DNA of 64,000 nt, taken from contig NZ_CP108132.1 of assembly GCF_036203305.1 (NCBI RefSeq), forward strand, positions 1 through 64,000, written 5' to 3'. Both the position numbers and the translations under genes were made by a program. Below are positions 1-7,868 of this stretch, piece after piece (position 1 is the first letter of the stretch; each line of letters begins with the position of its first letter). Source of the stretch: Streptomyces sp. NBC_00190. GTDB lineage: Bacteria > Actinomycetota > Actinomycetes > Streptomycetales > Streptomycetaceae. The notes below the pieces were generated by a model. It was not told the origin of the DNA. It saw only the letters and a program-made list of their open reading frames with translations, and made no database searches.

Positions 1-280
1 CACAGCGCTGCGCGCTGTGACAGAGAGTCGCCTCGCTGCGCTCGGCGAGGCCCGGCCTTCGGCCGGGTGCGGTCGCTTCGCTCCCTTGCCTCGCGGTGCT
101 CGGCTGCTCCGAAGTTCCTGAGCGCTGCGCGCTCAGGAGAGAACCGCCTCGCTGCGCTCGACGGGGCTCGGCTTCGCCGAGCCAGGGCCGGCCCTTTGGG
201 CCGGAGTCCTGCGCTTCGCTCCGGACGGGTTCGGGGTTCCGCTGCGCTCCACCCCGAACGGCCCGCGCTGCGGGCCCGGG
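1..280. repeat. Streptomyces-type telomere palindrome cluster (replicon end)
   Basis: At least eight hairpins lie almost end to end. Arms I could verify: 1-8/12-19 (loop TGC), 31-36/45-50, 51-57/61-67 (loop TTC), 117-125/129-137 (loop TGC), 165-172/176-183 (loop TTC), 188-194/198-204 (loop TTT), 229-237/251-259 and 260-266/270-276 (loop GCT). Short palindromes with GC-closed three-base loops are the hallmark of archetypal Streptomyces telomeres, where the 3-prime overhang folds during terminal-protein-primed end patching. The usual outermost palindrome (CCCGCGGAGCGGG) is not seen, so a few terminal bases are probably missing. No terminal-protein (tpg/tap) or telomere helicase gene is in the window. 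Confidence 0.9.
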
Positions 281-1054
281 TGACCCCGGGCGGGTTGCGT
301 GGCTTGGGCAGGAGGCCGGCCGCGGGGCCTGATGCACCACGGCCTGGTGCTCAGGGAGCTCCCCATCCGGGCCCGCCTGGACCTCGCGTGCATCACTCTG
401 AGGAGCGGATAGCATCTGGGATCCACCCCACGATGCCCATACAGCGCCTGGCCGGCCGGGCACCGTGGGCACGGTACCCGACCCGGACCCAAGAACCGTG
501 TCCCTGAACGCCCCTGACTGGGCGTCTCCAGGCTCCTGAACTGCACAGATACCTCAGGGGTGTCCGAGGACAGGAACGGCCCACACGCGAGCGCTAACCC
601 CCCAGCCCGCCGTCCGGGGCCCCACCAACCACGAAAACACACCAAACTGATGGTCCGTCAGGAGTGATCTGAGAATTCAGGGCGTCGCACAAAGAAAATT
701 CATGCAGGTCTCCGGAGAAACATTGAATAACGCCACGAATTCCGTATCACTAGGTCCCGCAGACAAATCCTGCTCAGTCTCATCTCCACGATCGCCAGCG
801 TGACGGACAGTCCACAGCGGGACGCCGGAGACGGGACTTGCGGGCCTAACCCGCCCCCGGTGCAACCTCAACCGGCGATGGCGGACGGCTCCGTGTCAAG
901 CCTTCGCGAATCCGCGTCACGGACGCACTCGGCGGCCTCTGACCAGGCACGGAACGCAAATTCGCGAGAACTCGCACCCCGACAGCCGGACTCACACAGT
1001 TGCCCTCGCACCACCCACAGCCCGGCACCCTGCCGGCCCAACCAAAGGACCACC
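281..1054. other. subtelomeric stretch without a recognised gene
   Basis: I see no convincing coding region. Open frames here overlap on both strands and have no family resemblance. Around 665-760 the base composition is less GC-rich than the flanks, which would suit a promoter region, but I cannot name a clear -10/-35 pair. Confidence 0.5.
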
Positions 1055-1327
1055 ATGACCACCACCACGACCCAGACCAACGAGACCACGGCCGCCCAGG
1101 CCGCCGAGACAGACGCAGAGCTGGCGCGGCTGCGGCGCGAGCGACCCGTCCTCCTCCTGGTGATCACCTTCGCCCTCACGATGCTCGGCACCGTGCTCGC
1201 CATCGGCGCAGCGCTCTTCGTCCGGTGGGCGCCGGCCTGGGCCGACCCCTTCGCGGTCGGCGCCGCCACCTTCGCCGTGTTCCTGACCCTCACGCTGCCC
1301 GCCCTGCGGCACCTGTGGCACCAGTAA
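1055..1327 (+). CDS. small two-helix membrane protein
   Basis: A 90-residue protein with a Thr/Ala-rich charged N-terminus (residues 1-30) and two hydrophobic segments at about 31-56 and 65-85, ending in a short basic tail. The ATG at 1055 is chosen because AAAGGA lies just upstream at 1044-1049; the open frame continues further upstream but that part has no coding character. No function is recognisable. It is the first plausible gene inward from the telomere and is followed by two hairpins. It resembles in size and layout the other small membrane proteins of this window (4169, 9133, 24304, 27510) but the sequence similarity is weak. Confidence 0.7.
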   Translation: MTTTTTQTNETTAAQAAETDAELARLRRERPVLLLVITFALTMLGTVLAIGAALFVRWAPAWADPFAVGAATFAVFLTLTLPALRHLWHQ

Positions 1328-1342
1328 CACCACACGACGCGC

Positions 1343-1427
1343 GGGCCCGGCCATCCGGAGGGACAGCCGGGCCCACACAGGGCAGACGGCCGGTCCGGGT
1401 GTTCCCAGTCGGAACACCCGGACCGGC
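1343..1427. terminator. two strong hairpins between convergent genes
   Basis: The first hairpin has 9-bp arms (GGGCCCGGC, 1343-1351 with 1366-1374). The second has perfect 17-bp arms, 1389-1405 and 1411-1427, with a five-base loop. They lie between the + strand gene ending at 1327 and the - strand gene ending at 1544, so together they can end transcription from both sides. No U-run follows, as is usual in Streptomyces. Confidence 0.8.
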
Positions 1428-1543
1428 GGCGTCAAGCAGCGACCGGAGGGCGTACGCCACGGAACTGAGAGGCGGCACGCGGAGAGCCGCCCACCAGGTG
1501 GGCGACCCTCCGCGTTCTAACGATGAGCCCCCAGCCCGGCCGG

Positions 1544-1681
1544 TCAACCGCGCCCGCCGCACCCCCGGCAGTCGCCAGAACCGTTGCAGCTAGAGCACTT
1601 GTCAGCCCCGGAACCGCCTCGCTGTCCCGTTCCACCACAGTTGTGGCAGTTCCCGCTGTTTGAACACGTCTGACATGTCAT
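1544..1681 (-). CDS. zinc-finger microprotein with DnaJ-like CxxCxGxG repeats
   Basis: A 45-residue protein that is almost entirely four cysteine knuckles: CQTCSNSG, CHNCGGTG, CSSCNGSG and CRGCGGRG. That is the pattern of the zinc-binding CR domain of DnaJ/Hsp40, which normally sits inside a protein of about 370 residues, but here no J-domain or substrate-binding domain is present. The ATG at 1681 is preceded by GGGGA; a longer frame upstream (to 1768) adds non-conserved residues. It could bind two zinc ions and act as a stand-alone protein- or nucleic-acid-binding knuckle. Similar CR-only small proteins occur in actinomycete genomes, but their roles are not known to me. Confidence 0.6.
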   Translation of the reverse strand: MTCQTCSNSGNCHNCGGTGQRGGSGADKCSSCNGSGDCRGCGGRG

Positions 1682-1916
1682 GGATTCCCCGTCCGTCGGA
1701 TCAACCCCATATGGTCCGCTCGCCTGAGCTCCACAGCAAGGGGCATCAGCCCGGGTCCTCCTCCACATTGCCCCCGCGCCTACCCTGAGGAACCTGAGTC
1801 CCTGACACCCAGCCAGGACGACAACGGCATCCGAGGCGCCCAGGCATCAGCTGGCCGCGCGCGGTGCATCCTGCCCGTTGCCGGACGGATCGGGCCCCTG
1901 GCAGCATGCCCTGTCT

Positions 1917-2171
1917 ATGGCGAAGAAACAGAAACTTCCCTTTCCGGTCGCGGTCGTCACCGTCGACAGCCCTCAACAGGCCCGCACCGTCGCCAGCAGT
2001 TGGATAGTTTGGGGCGGTAGATGCTTCGAGGCCGGCGGAGCGCTCTCCTCCCTGAGCGTGAGCGCGGCGGAGCTCGGGGCCCACGAGGTCATCGGAGCGC
2101 GCGTGACCGCCATTCCGGGCATCTCCTACACGAGTCTGGTGGCCTACGGGACCGCGATCACGTACAGATAG
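1917..2171 (+). CDS. YbjQ/UPF0145-like small protein, probably truncated
   Basis: An 84-residue frame. The second half (about residues 45-84) shows an AAELGAHEVIGARV element followed by a YTSLVAYGTAI ending, the layout of the C-terminal half of the YbjQ/UPF0145 heavy-metal-binding-type family (about 105 residues). The expected N-terminal glycine-rich half is not recognisable, so this may be a degenerate or diverged copy. ATG 1917 is used; an upstream ATG at 1878 would add 13 residues. There is no convincing ribosome site, and the gene stands alone in a decayed neighbourhood. Confidence 0.4.
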   Translation: MAKKQKLPFPVAVVTVDSPQQARTVASSWIVWGGRCFEAGGALSSLSVSAAELGAHEVIGARVTAIPGISYTSLVAYGTAITYR

Positions 2172-2472
2172 AGCGAGCCCACATGGCTTGCACACCGACC
2201 CAACCCTGCGCCGAACTGGCATCTACGCTACGCACGACACCGAGATACTCACTGGCCGCAGGCCAGCCTGGGTCTTGACCCGCCTACGGGTGGCTCTGTC
2301 CACGAGAAGGAGCAGCGATTCGACGTCGGTTGGGGAGGCACACTCGGCCAGGGAGCGCGTCGCAATGTTCACGAGAACTGACAGCACCAGGCCTCTCCCG
2401 CATAGCCGTCGGCGAAGCGTGATGGGCTCCTTGACCTTGATCTTCGCGCGGCGACCCGTTCATGATCGTCGT
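2172..2472. other. intergenic, no recognised gene
   Basis: About 300 bp between the YbjQ-like frame and the acetyltransferase. The acetyltransferase frame is open back to 2188, but the added residues do not look coding. Nothing else is recognised. Confidence 0.4.
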
Positions 2473-3003
2473 ATGAGTCAGCACTCGGTAACCTTGGACG
2501 AGATCGTTTTGGAGGACTGGCCGGCCGTTCACTCCTGGGCGTGCCTCCCGGAGGTATGCCGCTATCAGTCCTGGGGGCCGAACACAGAGGTCCAGACACA
2601 GGACTTCGTGGACTCCGCGGTCAAGGCCTGGTCGGGCACCCCTCAGCGCCGGTTCCCCTACGTCGCCCGCGTCGGGCGGGATGTGGTGGGCATGGGTGAG
2701 CTGCATGTCCGCAGCCATAAGCAGCGCCAGGGCGAGATCTCATACATCGTGCATCCCCGGGTATGGGGGCAGGGCATCGGCACGGAAATAGGCCGGCAGC
2801 TGCTCGCGCACGGGTTCGGCGAGCTGGGGCTCCATCGGATCCATGCCACCTGTGACCCGAGGAATCTCGGCTCCTCCCGAGTACTATCCAAGATCGGTAT
2901 GACGCATGAGGGACGCCTGCGCCACACGGCACTGCTCCACGACGGCTGGCGAGACTCCATGATCTTCAGCAGCCTCGAAGGGGAATGGCGCTCCACTGCG
3001 TAA
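2473..3003 (+). CDS. GNAT acetyltransferase, RimJ/RimL type
   Basis: A 176-residue GCN5-related N-acetyltransferase, the normal size for the family. The acetyl-CoA site is visible as a beta strand ending in YIVHP followed by WGQGIGTEIG (residues 91-107), and the C-terminal NLGSSRVLSKIGMTHEG block (131-147) is the RimJ/L-like motif. It would acetylate a primary amine (protein N-terminus, antibiotic or small amine) in the cytoplasm; the substrate cannot be told from sequence. ATG 2473 gives the family N-terminus (a LRxxxxxDxxxxH-like start); the upstream extension is non-conserved. It stands alone, followed by a decayed repeat copy. Confidence 0.88.
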   Translation: MSQHSVTLDEIVLEDWPAVHSWACLPEVCRYQSWGPNTEVQTQDFVDSAVKAWSGTPQRRFPYVARVGRDVVGMGELHVRSHKQRQGEISYIVHPRVWGQGIGTEIGRQLLAHGFGELGLHRIHATCDPRNLGSSRVLSKIGMTHEGRLRHTALLHDGWRDSMIFSSLEGEWRSTA

Positions 3004-3046
3004 CCCCGCCAGCGGGTGCTGTCGCTTCTCGTGAACATCGACCTCG

Positions 3047-3235
3047 GTGCGTCCTCGCCGCAATCGCCGGCGCCACCATCGCGATCACCAGCTGGGCGGC
3101 ACCGACGCCCTGCCCTACGTGACCGCCACCACCCTGATCACCATGCCCATCGCGCTCACCGCCGGGAACTTCATCACCTACCAGCCCCTGGTGACAGCCG
3201 GCACCTGGATCGCCACCACCGCAGGCCTCCTGTAG
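3047..3235 (+). pseudogene. 3-prime fragment of the 16.2-kb membrane protein gene
   Basis: The frame encodes a ~45-residue tail that closely matches the C-terminus of the membrane protein at 16237-16713: both contain TDALPY, then LIT, then IALTAGNFITYQPLVTAG and TWIATTAGLL. The upstream part of the gene is missing and there is no start, so this is a truncated duplicate. It marks past recombination between this subtelomeric region and the 16-kb region. Confidence 0.75.
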
Positions 3236-3290
3236 ACCCGCAGGTGATCACGGGTGCACAGTGGCGCCTCAGGCCGAGCCCTGGCCGAAG
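3190..3290 (+). repeat. ~100-bp direct repeat, copy 1
   Basis: This stretch recurs at 4031-4130 with few differences (one single-base indel). The first ~45 bases are the end of the membrane-protein gene fragment (also present at the 3-prime end of the full gene near 16,713). The remaining bases are a shared downstream tail starting at TAGACCCGCAGGTGATCACG that is absent after the full-length gene. The two copies flank the gene at 3348-3944. Confidence 0.85.
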
Positions 3291-3347
3291 CCGGTGGCCT
3301 GCCGCACCAGCCCAAGCCCGTACGCATCCGCCGGCCAGAAGACCCGC

Positions 3348-3944
3348 TCACCCCCGACGATGCGGCTCCTGGCTGTTCTGCCGCAACTCAATGGCCAGAT
3401 CCCAAACTGCTTGCTGGAATTCATCGACAGGTACGACATGTCGGCGCCCGTCGCGCACAGGCCAGAAGGCGATATAGCAGCGGAGGCAGACGCTCGCCTC
3501 CCGCCAAACGTGCACCCGGAACGGCAAAAGCTCCTCGCTCTCGCGGTCGGCCCTTGAGGCATCCGCAGAGGAACGCAGGAGCCAGCGCAGCACGAGAAGC
3601 GCGCAGGGTAAGACCACGGCCACTGCCGCTATGGTGCGGGCTTTCGCCGTACCCAGGTCAGGGCCTGCAATGAGCAGGTACACGGGGATCAAGAACACGA
3701 GCATGCCGAAGTAGCAGCCACAGCTATCTACCTCAGCCCTCTGGTGCCTGGGAGGGCTGACCCGCAACGCGAGATCGCTCTGGTTCCATCCGCTGTAGTC
3801 GACAGAGCCCCCGCCGCCCCACGAACTCGACGGGGAAGCCGTTCCTCCGGAGCTGCCGCCTCCGCCCTCATAGACGGTGCGTACGCTTCGAACCTGGTCA
3901 AGTTGTCGGCACCGTGGGCACGCAGACAAGCCCTCACCCCTCAC
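3348..3944 (-). CDS. zinc-ribbon membrane protein of unknown function
   Basis: A 198-residue protein with an N-terminal CPRC pair (residues 9-12), a Gly/Ser-rich linker, two hydrophobic segments around residues 80-97 and 105-125, and a basic C-terminal domain with a second CLRC pair. The two CxxC pairs lie on opposite sides of the membrane hairpin, and could form one zinc ribbon if both ends are cytoplasmic. The GTG at 3944 has GGAG only one or two bases upstream, so a later TTG start (3929) is possible. The gene is bracketed by the ~100-bp direct repeats at 3190 and 4031, which suggests that it moved or was duplicated as a unit. No family is recognised. Confidence 0.6.
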   Translation of the reverse strand: MRGEGLSACPRCRQLDQVRSVRTVYEGGGGSSGGTASPSSSWGGGGSVDYSGWNQSDLALRVSPPRHQRAEVDSCGCYFGMLVFLIPVYLLIAGPDLGTAKARTIAAVAVVLPCALLVLRWLLRSSADASRADRESEELLPFRVHVWREASVCLRCYIAFWPVRDGRRHVVPVDEFQQAVWDLAIELRQNSQEPHRRG

Positions 3945-4030
3945 GCTCCGTCAGGCAATGATCCCGACTGTATGTGCGAACTCGTCTGCAGGACAGCTCC
4001 ATTCCCATGACCCCCTTTTGGGGCTTACCA

Positions 4031-4130
4031 GGTGACAGCCGGCACCTGGCTCGCCACCACCGCAGGCCTCCTGTAGACCCGCAGGTGATCACGGGTGCAC
4101 GGTGACGCTCAGGCCGGACCCTGGCCGCAG
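4031..4130 (+). repeat. ~100-bp direct repeat, copy 2
   Basis: Second copy of the 3190-3290 sequence, about 840 bases downstream. It contains only the last ~15 codons of the membrane protein gene found intact at 16.2 kb, then the same tail. It has no start codon or ribosome site and is not itself a gene. Confidence 0.85.
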
Positions 4131-4168
4131 GACCGGCCGCACGCCCTTGGAGATACCGGCTCGTATGG

Positions 4169-4441
4169 CTACGGCCCGGTAGCAGGTAGCGCCGGTTCCT
4201 CACCGGTCTGACCGGTCTCGGTGGCGCCGAAGGCCTGGAAAAGCGCGGGAAGGTCACCCGCGGCGGCCTTGTCGACGGCCTTGGCATGGAGCCGGTAGCG
4301 CAGCACCGCGCGCAGTGCGGGAACCGTGAGAGTGGCCAGGCCCAGGAGCAGCGCGGGGACCTCCACCGCCGGGTACAGAGTGGCGACCAGGCCGGCCGCT
4401 GCCGATAGGGCGCCGGTTACCAGGTTCCGAATCATGTTCAC
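4169..4441 (-). CDS. small membrane protein, divergent partner of the 4674 regulator
   Basis: 90 residues: an N-terminal hydrophobic hairpin at about 8-50 with a short proline break, then a basic Arg/His/Lys stretch (51-62) and an acidic hydrophilic tail. GTG 4441 is preceded by GTGAGG at good spacing; an ATG two codons in is the alternative. It is transcribed divergently from the HTH/coiled-coil/membrane protein at 4674. The same arrangement is repeated at 24.1-24.3 kb and 27.3-27.5 kb, which suggests that the small protein and the regulator act together, perhaps as a membrane complex (inference). No known family. Confidence 0.7.
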   Translation of the reverse strand: MNMIRNLVTGALSAAAGLVATLYPAVEVPALLLGLATLTVPALRAVLRYRLHAKAVDKAAAGDLPALFQAFGATETGQTGEEPALPATGP

Positions 4442-4673
4442 CGTTGTGCCTCACTTCCGCTTATCCGTGTGGCGCTGGGTGCGGCCACGGATCAAGCGTC
4501 GAGCGCGGCGGATTGGTGCGGCAGAGGGAACGGCGGTTCCCGCTCAACCGGTAACAGCAGGTCAACGCCCTTGGACTCAGGGGACTTTCACCCTGCTGCG
4601 CGTGTGCGTGACAATCGTGGATCCGGCCTGCGCCAGACCGCACGCGCGGGGCGGTCGACGAGGGGGCACGGGG

Positions 4674-6101
4674 ATGGGTGAACCGAAGGCGGTCGGGCTG
4701 GCGGCCGCCGCCTACGCGGCCGCGCTGCGCGCCGCGGTGCACGGCTTCACGATGCAGGGCGGCACGCAGAAGGAGATCGCGGTCGCCGCGCATGTCGCCC
4801 CGGCCACCCTCTCGCGCTACCTCAGCGGCGACAGGGTCGCCCCGCCCACCTTCGTCGCGCGCCTGGACTCGTTCCTCGCGGAGCGGGGCCGGCCCCTGGA
4901 CGCCGGAGTGCGGGAGCGGCTTGACGAGCTGTGCGCCCGGGCCCATGAGGCCAGCCGGTCACCGGCCGTCCAGCTGGTAATCCTCAAGCAGGAACTCGCC
5001 CGGGTACAGGGAGAGAAACAGGCCGGTGAGGCGGAACTGGCCGCGCTCAAGGAGCATGCGGACCAGCTGGCCGGTGAGCTGGAGCAGGCGCTGGAGCAGG
5101 CCCGCCACGCGGAGACGGGACTAGGCGTCCTCGAACAGCGTGTCACCGAGCAGGACAAGAAGCTCCAGGACGCCCAGGCCTACACCCGCCGGCTGGAGGC
5201 GGAACTCACCGCGCAGCACGACCAGGTCGTCCTCGTACAGCGAGAAGTCGAAGTCCTGCGCCGCCAGAACAAGACCCTCCTCGACGAGAGCACCGCCACC
5301 ACCATGTCCGGCGGAACGCTCGAAGGCGCCGTTCCCGCCGTGTCAACGCAGGCCACCAGCGGGAAGGCGGAGCGGGAAGCCCCGGCTCCCCTCCCGCCAC
5401 GGGATCTTTCCACCAGCACCTTCAAGCCGCTGATGCCAACCCCCGCGCCTCCGCCGGAGCGCAGGCCGCTCCTGGGTCGTGCGGACACCAAAGAACAGTT
5501 CACAGGGCAGCTGCGGGCGCTACGCGCCCGGGCCGGCGGCAAGAGGGTCTGGCCAGCCGAAAAACTCGCCGGCCTGAGCCCCAGCAGGCCCTACGGCAAC
5601 AGCTCCACGCAAGAGGACACTGCCCTGATGGACCGATGGTTCGCCAATGGCGAGTTCCCGCACGACTGGCGCCGGCTTAGGCCGGTCCTGCGCGGGCTGG
5701 GCGCAACCTCTTTAGAGGTCAAAACCTTCGCCGCCTCCTACGACAGGATCGGGAAAGGGCGCACGGCCAGGACGTCGGACGTGATGACGGCGGTCCTTGT
5801 CCTGGCCGCGATGGCCGTGATCTACCTCGGCGCCACCGCCGTCCTCCAAAGCGATACCGAATCGGGGACCTCGAAGACCCTCACCGCCCTCGGAGCGCTA
5901 CTGGCCTCCGCGATCATCGGGGGAACAGGCGCGACACTGATCGCTCCGAACCCCGACAAGCCCTCTCCCCACGCGGAGTGGCCCTACACCCTGATCTTCT
6001 GCTGTGCCCCGATCACCCTGATCGCCAGCGTCATCGTCCCGTTCGCCACCGGCACCGACACCTGGGGCCACTGGATCGCAGACCTACTCGGACTGCTCTG
6101 A
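4674..6101 (+). CDS. HTH / coiled-coil / transmembrane regulator-like protein
   Basis: 475 residues. Residues ~15-60 form a helix-turn-helix-like region with the element ATLSRYLSGDR, seen in XRE-type domains of actinomycetes. Residues ~100-215 are a long Glu/Gln/Leu-rich coiled coil, then a Pro-rich linker and a globular part with the RVWPAEKLAGL segment. Three hydrophobic helices near 370-391, 403-424 and 438-460 end the protein. ATG 4674 follows GGGGGCACGGGG; the open frame upstream is not conserved. The plan suggests a membrane-tethered DNA-binding or scaffold protein. It shares the TLSRxLSGDR element and coiled-coil/membrane plan with 22787-24142 although the rest is unrelated. Confidence 0.75.
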   Translation: MGEPKAVGLAAAAYAAALRAAVHGFTMQGGTQKEIAVAAHVAPATLSRYLSGDRVAPPTFVARLDSFLAERGRPLDAGVRERLDELCARAHEASRSPAVQLVILKQELARVQGEKQAGEAELAALKEHADQLAGELEQALEQARHAETGLGVLEQRVTEQDKKLQDAQAYTRRLEAELTAQHDQVVLVQREVEVLRRQNKTLLDESTATTMSGGTLEGAVPAVSTQATSGKAEREAPAPLPPRDLSTSTFKPLMPTPAPPPERRPLLGRADTKEQFTGQLRALRARAGGKRVWPAEKLAGLSPSRPYGNSSTQEDTALMDRWFANGEFPHDWRRLRPVLRGLGATSLEVKTFAASYDRIGKGRTARTSDVMTAVLVLAAMAVIYLGATAVLQSDTESGTSKTLTALGALLASAIIGGTGATLIAPNPDKPSPHAEWPYTLIFCCAPITLIASVIVPFATGTDTWGHWIADLLGLL

Positions 6102-6430
6102 CACACCACGACGGAGAGCCCCGCGTTCCCCTGGGGAACAGCCCGGGCCACACTGGCGGGGTGATCACGCGCCGCCCGCTGGGCACGGGCCCCCGTCCCG
6201 CCACCGACACCCCGGCCGCAGCCGGCCCCCGGGCACTCCTCGCGGCCGAGGCGGTCGAGGTGGCCCCGGCCGCCGAGGCCACCTCGGCCACGAGCCCCGC
6301 CGACCGGTCCGCCGCCGCGCCCGGCCGCCGCCACCTGGGCCCCGGAACTGCGGCGGCCGACCACTGACCGGCCGTCACCGGCCATATCTGTAGTCACCAC
6401 TAGGCAAGCGGTGAGTTCTTTCTGCCCAGT
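6102..6430. other. intergenic with a terminator-like palindrome
   Basis: GTTCCCC (6125-6131) and GGGGAAC (6133-6139) form a hairpin 24 bases after the 4674-6101 stop. An Ala-rich + strand frame from GTG 6161 to 6367 (68 residues) is open but has no family resemblance, and I do not call it a gene. Confidence 0.5.
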
Positions 6431-7291
6431 TCAGGGCACGTTGAGGACCTGGAGCTCACCGATCGCAAGGCTGGTGGCACTCTCGCGGGTGGTAGTGAGT
6501 GTGCCGGTCTGCCCAGCGCCGGCCCAGGAGATGTTCCCGAACTCCGGTGAGTACGGGGTGCCCGGCCCGGTGCAGGTGATGGTCGCGCCGTCGCCCATCG
6601 ACCACACGATCGTGCGGACCGTGGCGGTCGCGGTGACCGTCACCGACCCGGCCGAGGCGGACGCGGTGGCCGGGCCGGTGCGGGTCGGGCCCGGCCGGTT
6701 CCACATCCACACCGGCATCCCGACCAGGCCCTTGCCTTCAGGCTTCGGCACGATGCCGATGTCCGGCCCTTCCAGGCGCAGGCGCTCGACCGCCTGCTGC
6801 GCGAGCGCCTGGACGTCGACACCGCCGCTGGCCGGACCGGTCGCGGACCCGCGGATCCCGCCGCGGACGTCACCGTTCGCGCTGGGGCAGGTGACCAGGT
6901 ACAGCCGCCCGCCCGGATCCCCCGGCTTCCAGCCCTCCGGTGCACCCGTGTCGAACCCCGGCGGCAGGCCCCCGGCAGGGCCGTCGGTCGGCTTCCAGTA
7001 GCAGGAGTCCGCCGAGTTGAACGTGCCCATCTCCGGGGTGGAGCAGGGCACCTCCTGGCCGTCGATCGCGCACGAGGGCCTGCCCACCTCCCCAGGGGGC
7101 TTGCCCGGCTTGCCGCCAGGCTTGCCCGGGGCGGGCTGGCCCGGGTCCTGAGCTGTGATGTCACAGTCCAGGTCCCGCGGCGGGCACACCACCCCGCCCC
7201 CAGGCCCGTCCGCGACCGCGAGCGGCACGGCGGCCGCCCAGAGCAGGCCGGCCGCCACGGCCGCCGCCCCGAGCCGGGGCCAGCTCAGCAC
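6431..7291 (-). CDS. exported Pro/Gly-rich protein of plasmid/conjugation-region type
   Basis: 286 residues starting at GTG 7291, which gives a clean signal sequence (hydrophobic LGAAAVAAGLLWAAAVPLAVA, then ADG). Next come a Cys-containing segment, a Gly/Pro/Lys-rich spacer and a C-terminal beta-rich domain with the elements RLYLVTCP and TATVRTIVWSMGDG. The GTG overlaps the TGA of the frameshifted lipoprotein frame (GTGCTGA), a typical coupling signal, which is why this start is preferred over the frame opening at 7330. Paired lipoprotein and exported proteins of this kind are, as I recall, common near transfer genes of actinomycete plasmids and integrative elements; a conjugation role is inference. 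Confidence 0.65.
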   Translation of the reverse strand: MLSWPRLGAAAVAAGLLWAAAVPLAVADGPGGGVVCPPRDLDCDITAQDPGQPAPGKPGGKPGKPPGEVGRPSCAIDGQEVPCSTPEMGTFNSADSCYWKPTDGPAGGLPPGFDTGAPEGWKPGDPGGRLYLVTCPSANGDVRGGIRGSATGPASGGVDVQALAQQAVERLRLEGPDIGIVPKPEGKGLVGMPVWMWNRPGPTRTGPATASASAGSVTVTATATVRTIVWSMGDGATITCTGPGTPYSPEFGNISWAGAGQTGTLTTTRESATSLAIGELQVLNVP

Positions 7292-7868
7292 GTGCGGTCC
7301 CGCTCGATCGTCGAGCTGTAGACCAGCCACGGCCCCGTGCCCGTGCGCTGCGCGGTCGACTTCACCACGTGCGCGGCCCGGACGGCACCGCCACCGGCGT
7401 GCCGTCCTTGCTCACCTTGTCGTAGCCGCTGGAGTCGACGCAGTCGGTGATGACCGCGCGCCGCGGATCGCTGGCGGTGTCGATCGAGTCGACCACCGCG
7501 GAGCGGGCCGGCTGCCCCGCCAACACGGTGTTCTTCTGCTGGTACCAGAACAGCGTCGCCTTGATGTCCGCAAGCGCCGTGTCGGTCGCGTAGCGCTCCA
7601 GCTCCGGGTCCAGCGCTCCCGCGGCGTATGAGCGGACCTCAGCCGCCCCCATACCCGCGTACACGGCCAGCACAGCGGCCTTCTCCGCCGCCTGAGGGTC
7701 AGCCGTCCCAGACGCCAGCACCGACGCCACAGACGGTCCTGCAGGCCCCTTCGCGTCCGTCCCCGAACCCCCGCAGCCCGCCAGGATCACAGCCGCCACC
7801 CCAACACCCGCAACCCGTAACCCGTAACCCGTAACCCGCCGCACCATGCCTCCCGCTCTCGTGATCAC
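7285..7868 (-). pseudogene. lipoprotein gene with a probable 3-prime frameshift
   Basis: The reading frame from 7868 encodes an N-terminal signal with lipobox LAGC followed by GGSG, then ~130 residues of hydrophilic domain, and stops at 7362. A different frame over 7285-7380 continues without stop, reads KSTAQRTGTGPWLVYSST then IERDRTC, and ends in a TGA that overlaps the next gene's GTG. The sense of that tail and the coupling suggest that the intact protein ended there and that an indel near 7365-7390 broke the frame. The start may be the ATG at 7847, seven codons in. The first codons contain a short tandem repeat (GTTACGGGTTACGGG), so the signal peptide reads TGYGLRV repeats. It may still produce a truncated lipoprotein. 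Confidence 0.6.
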
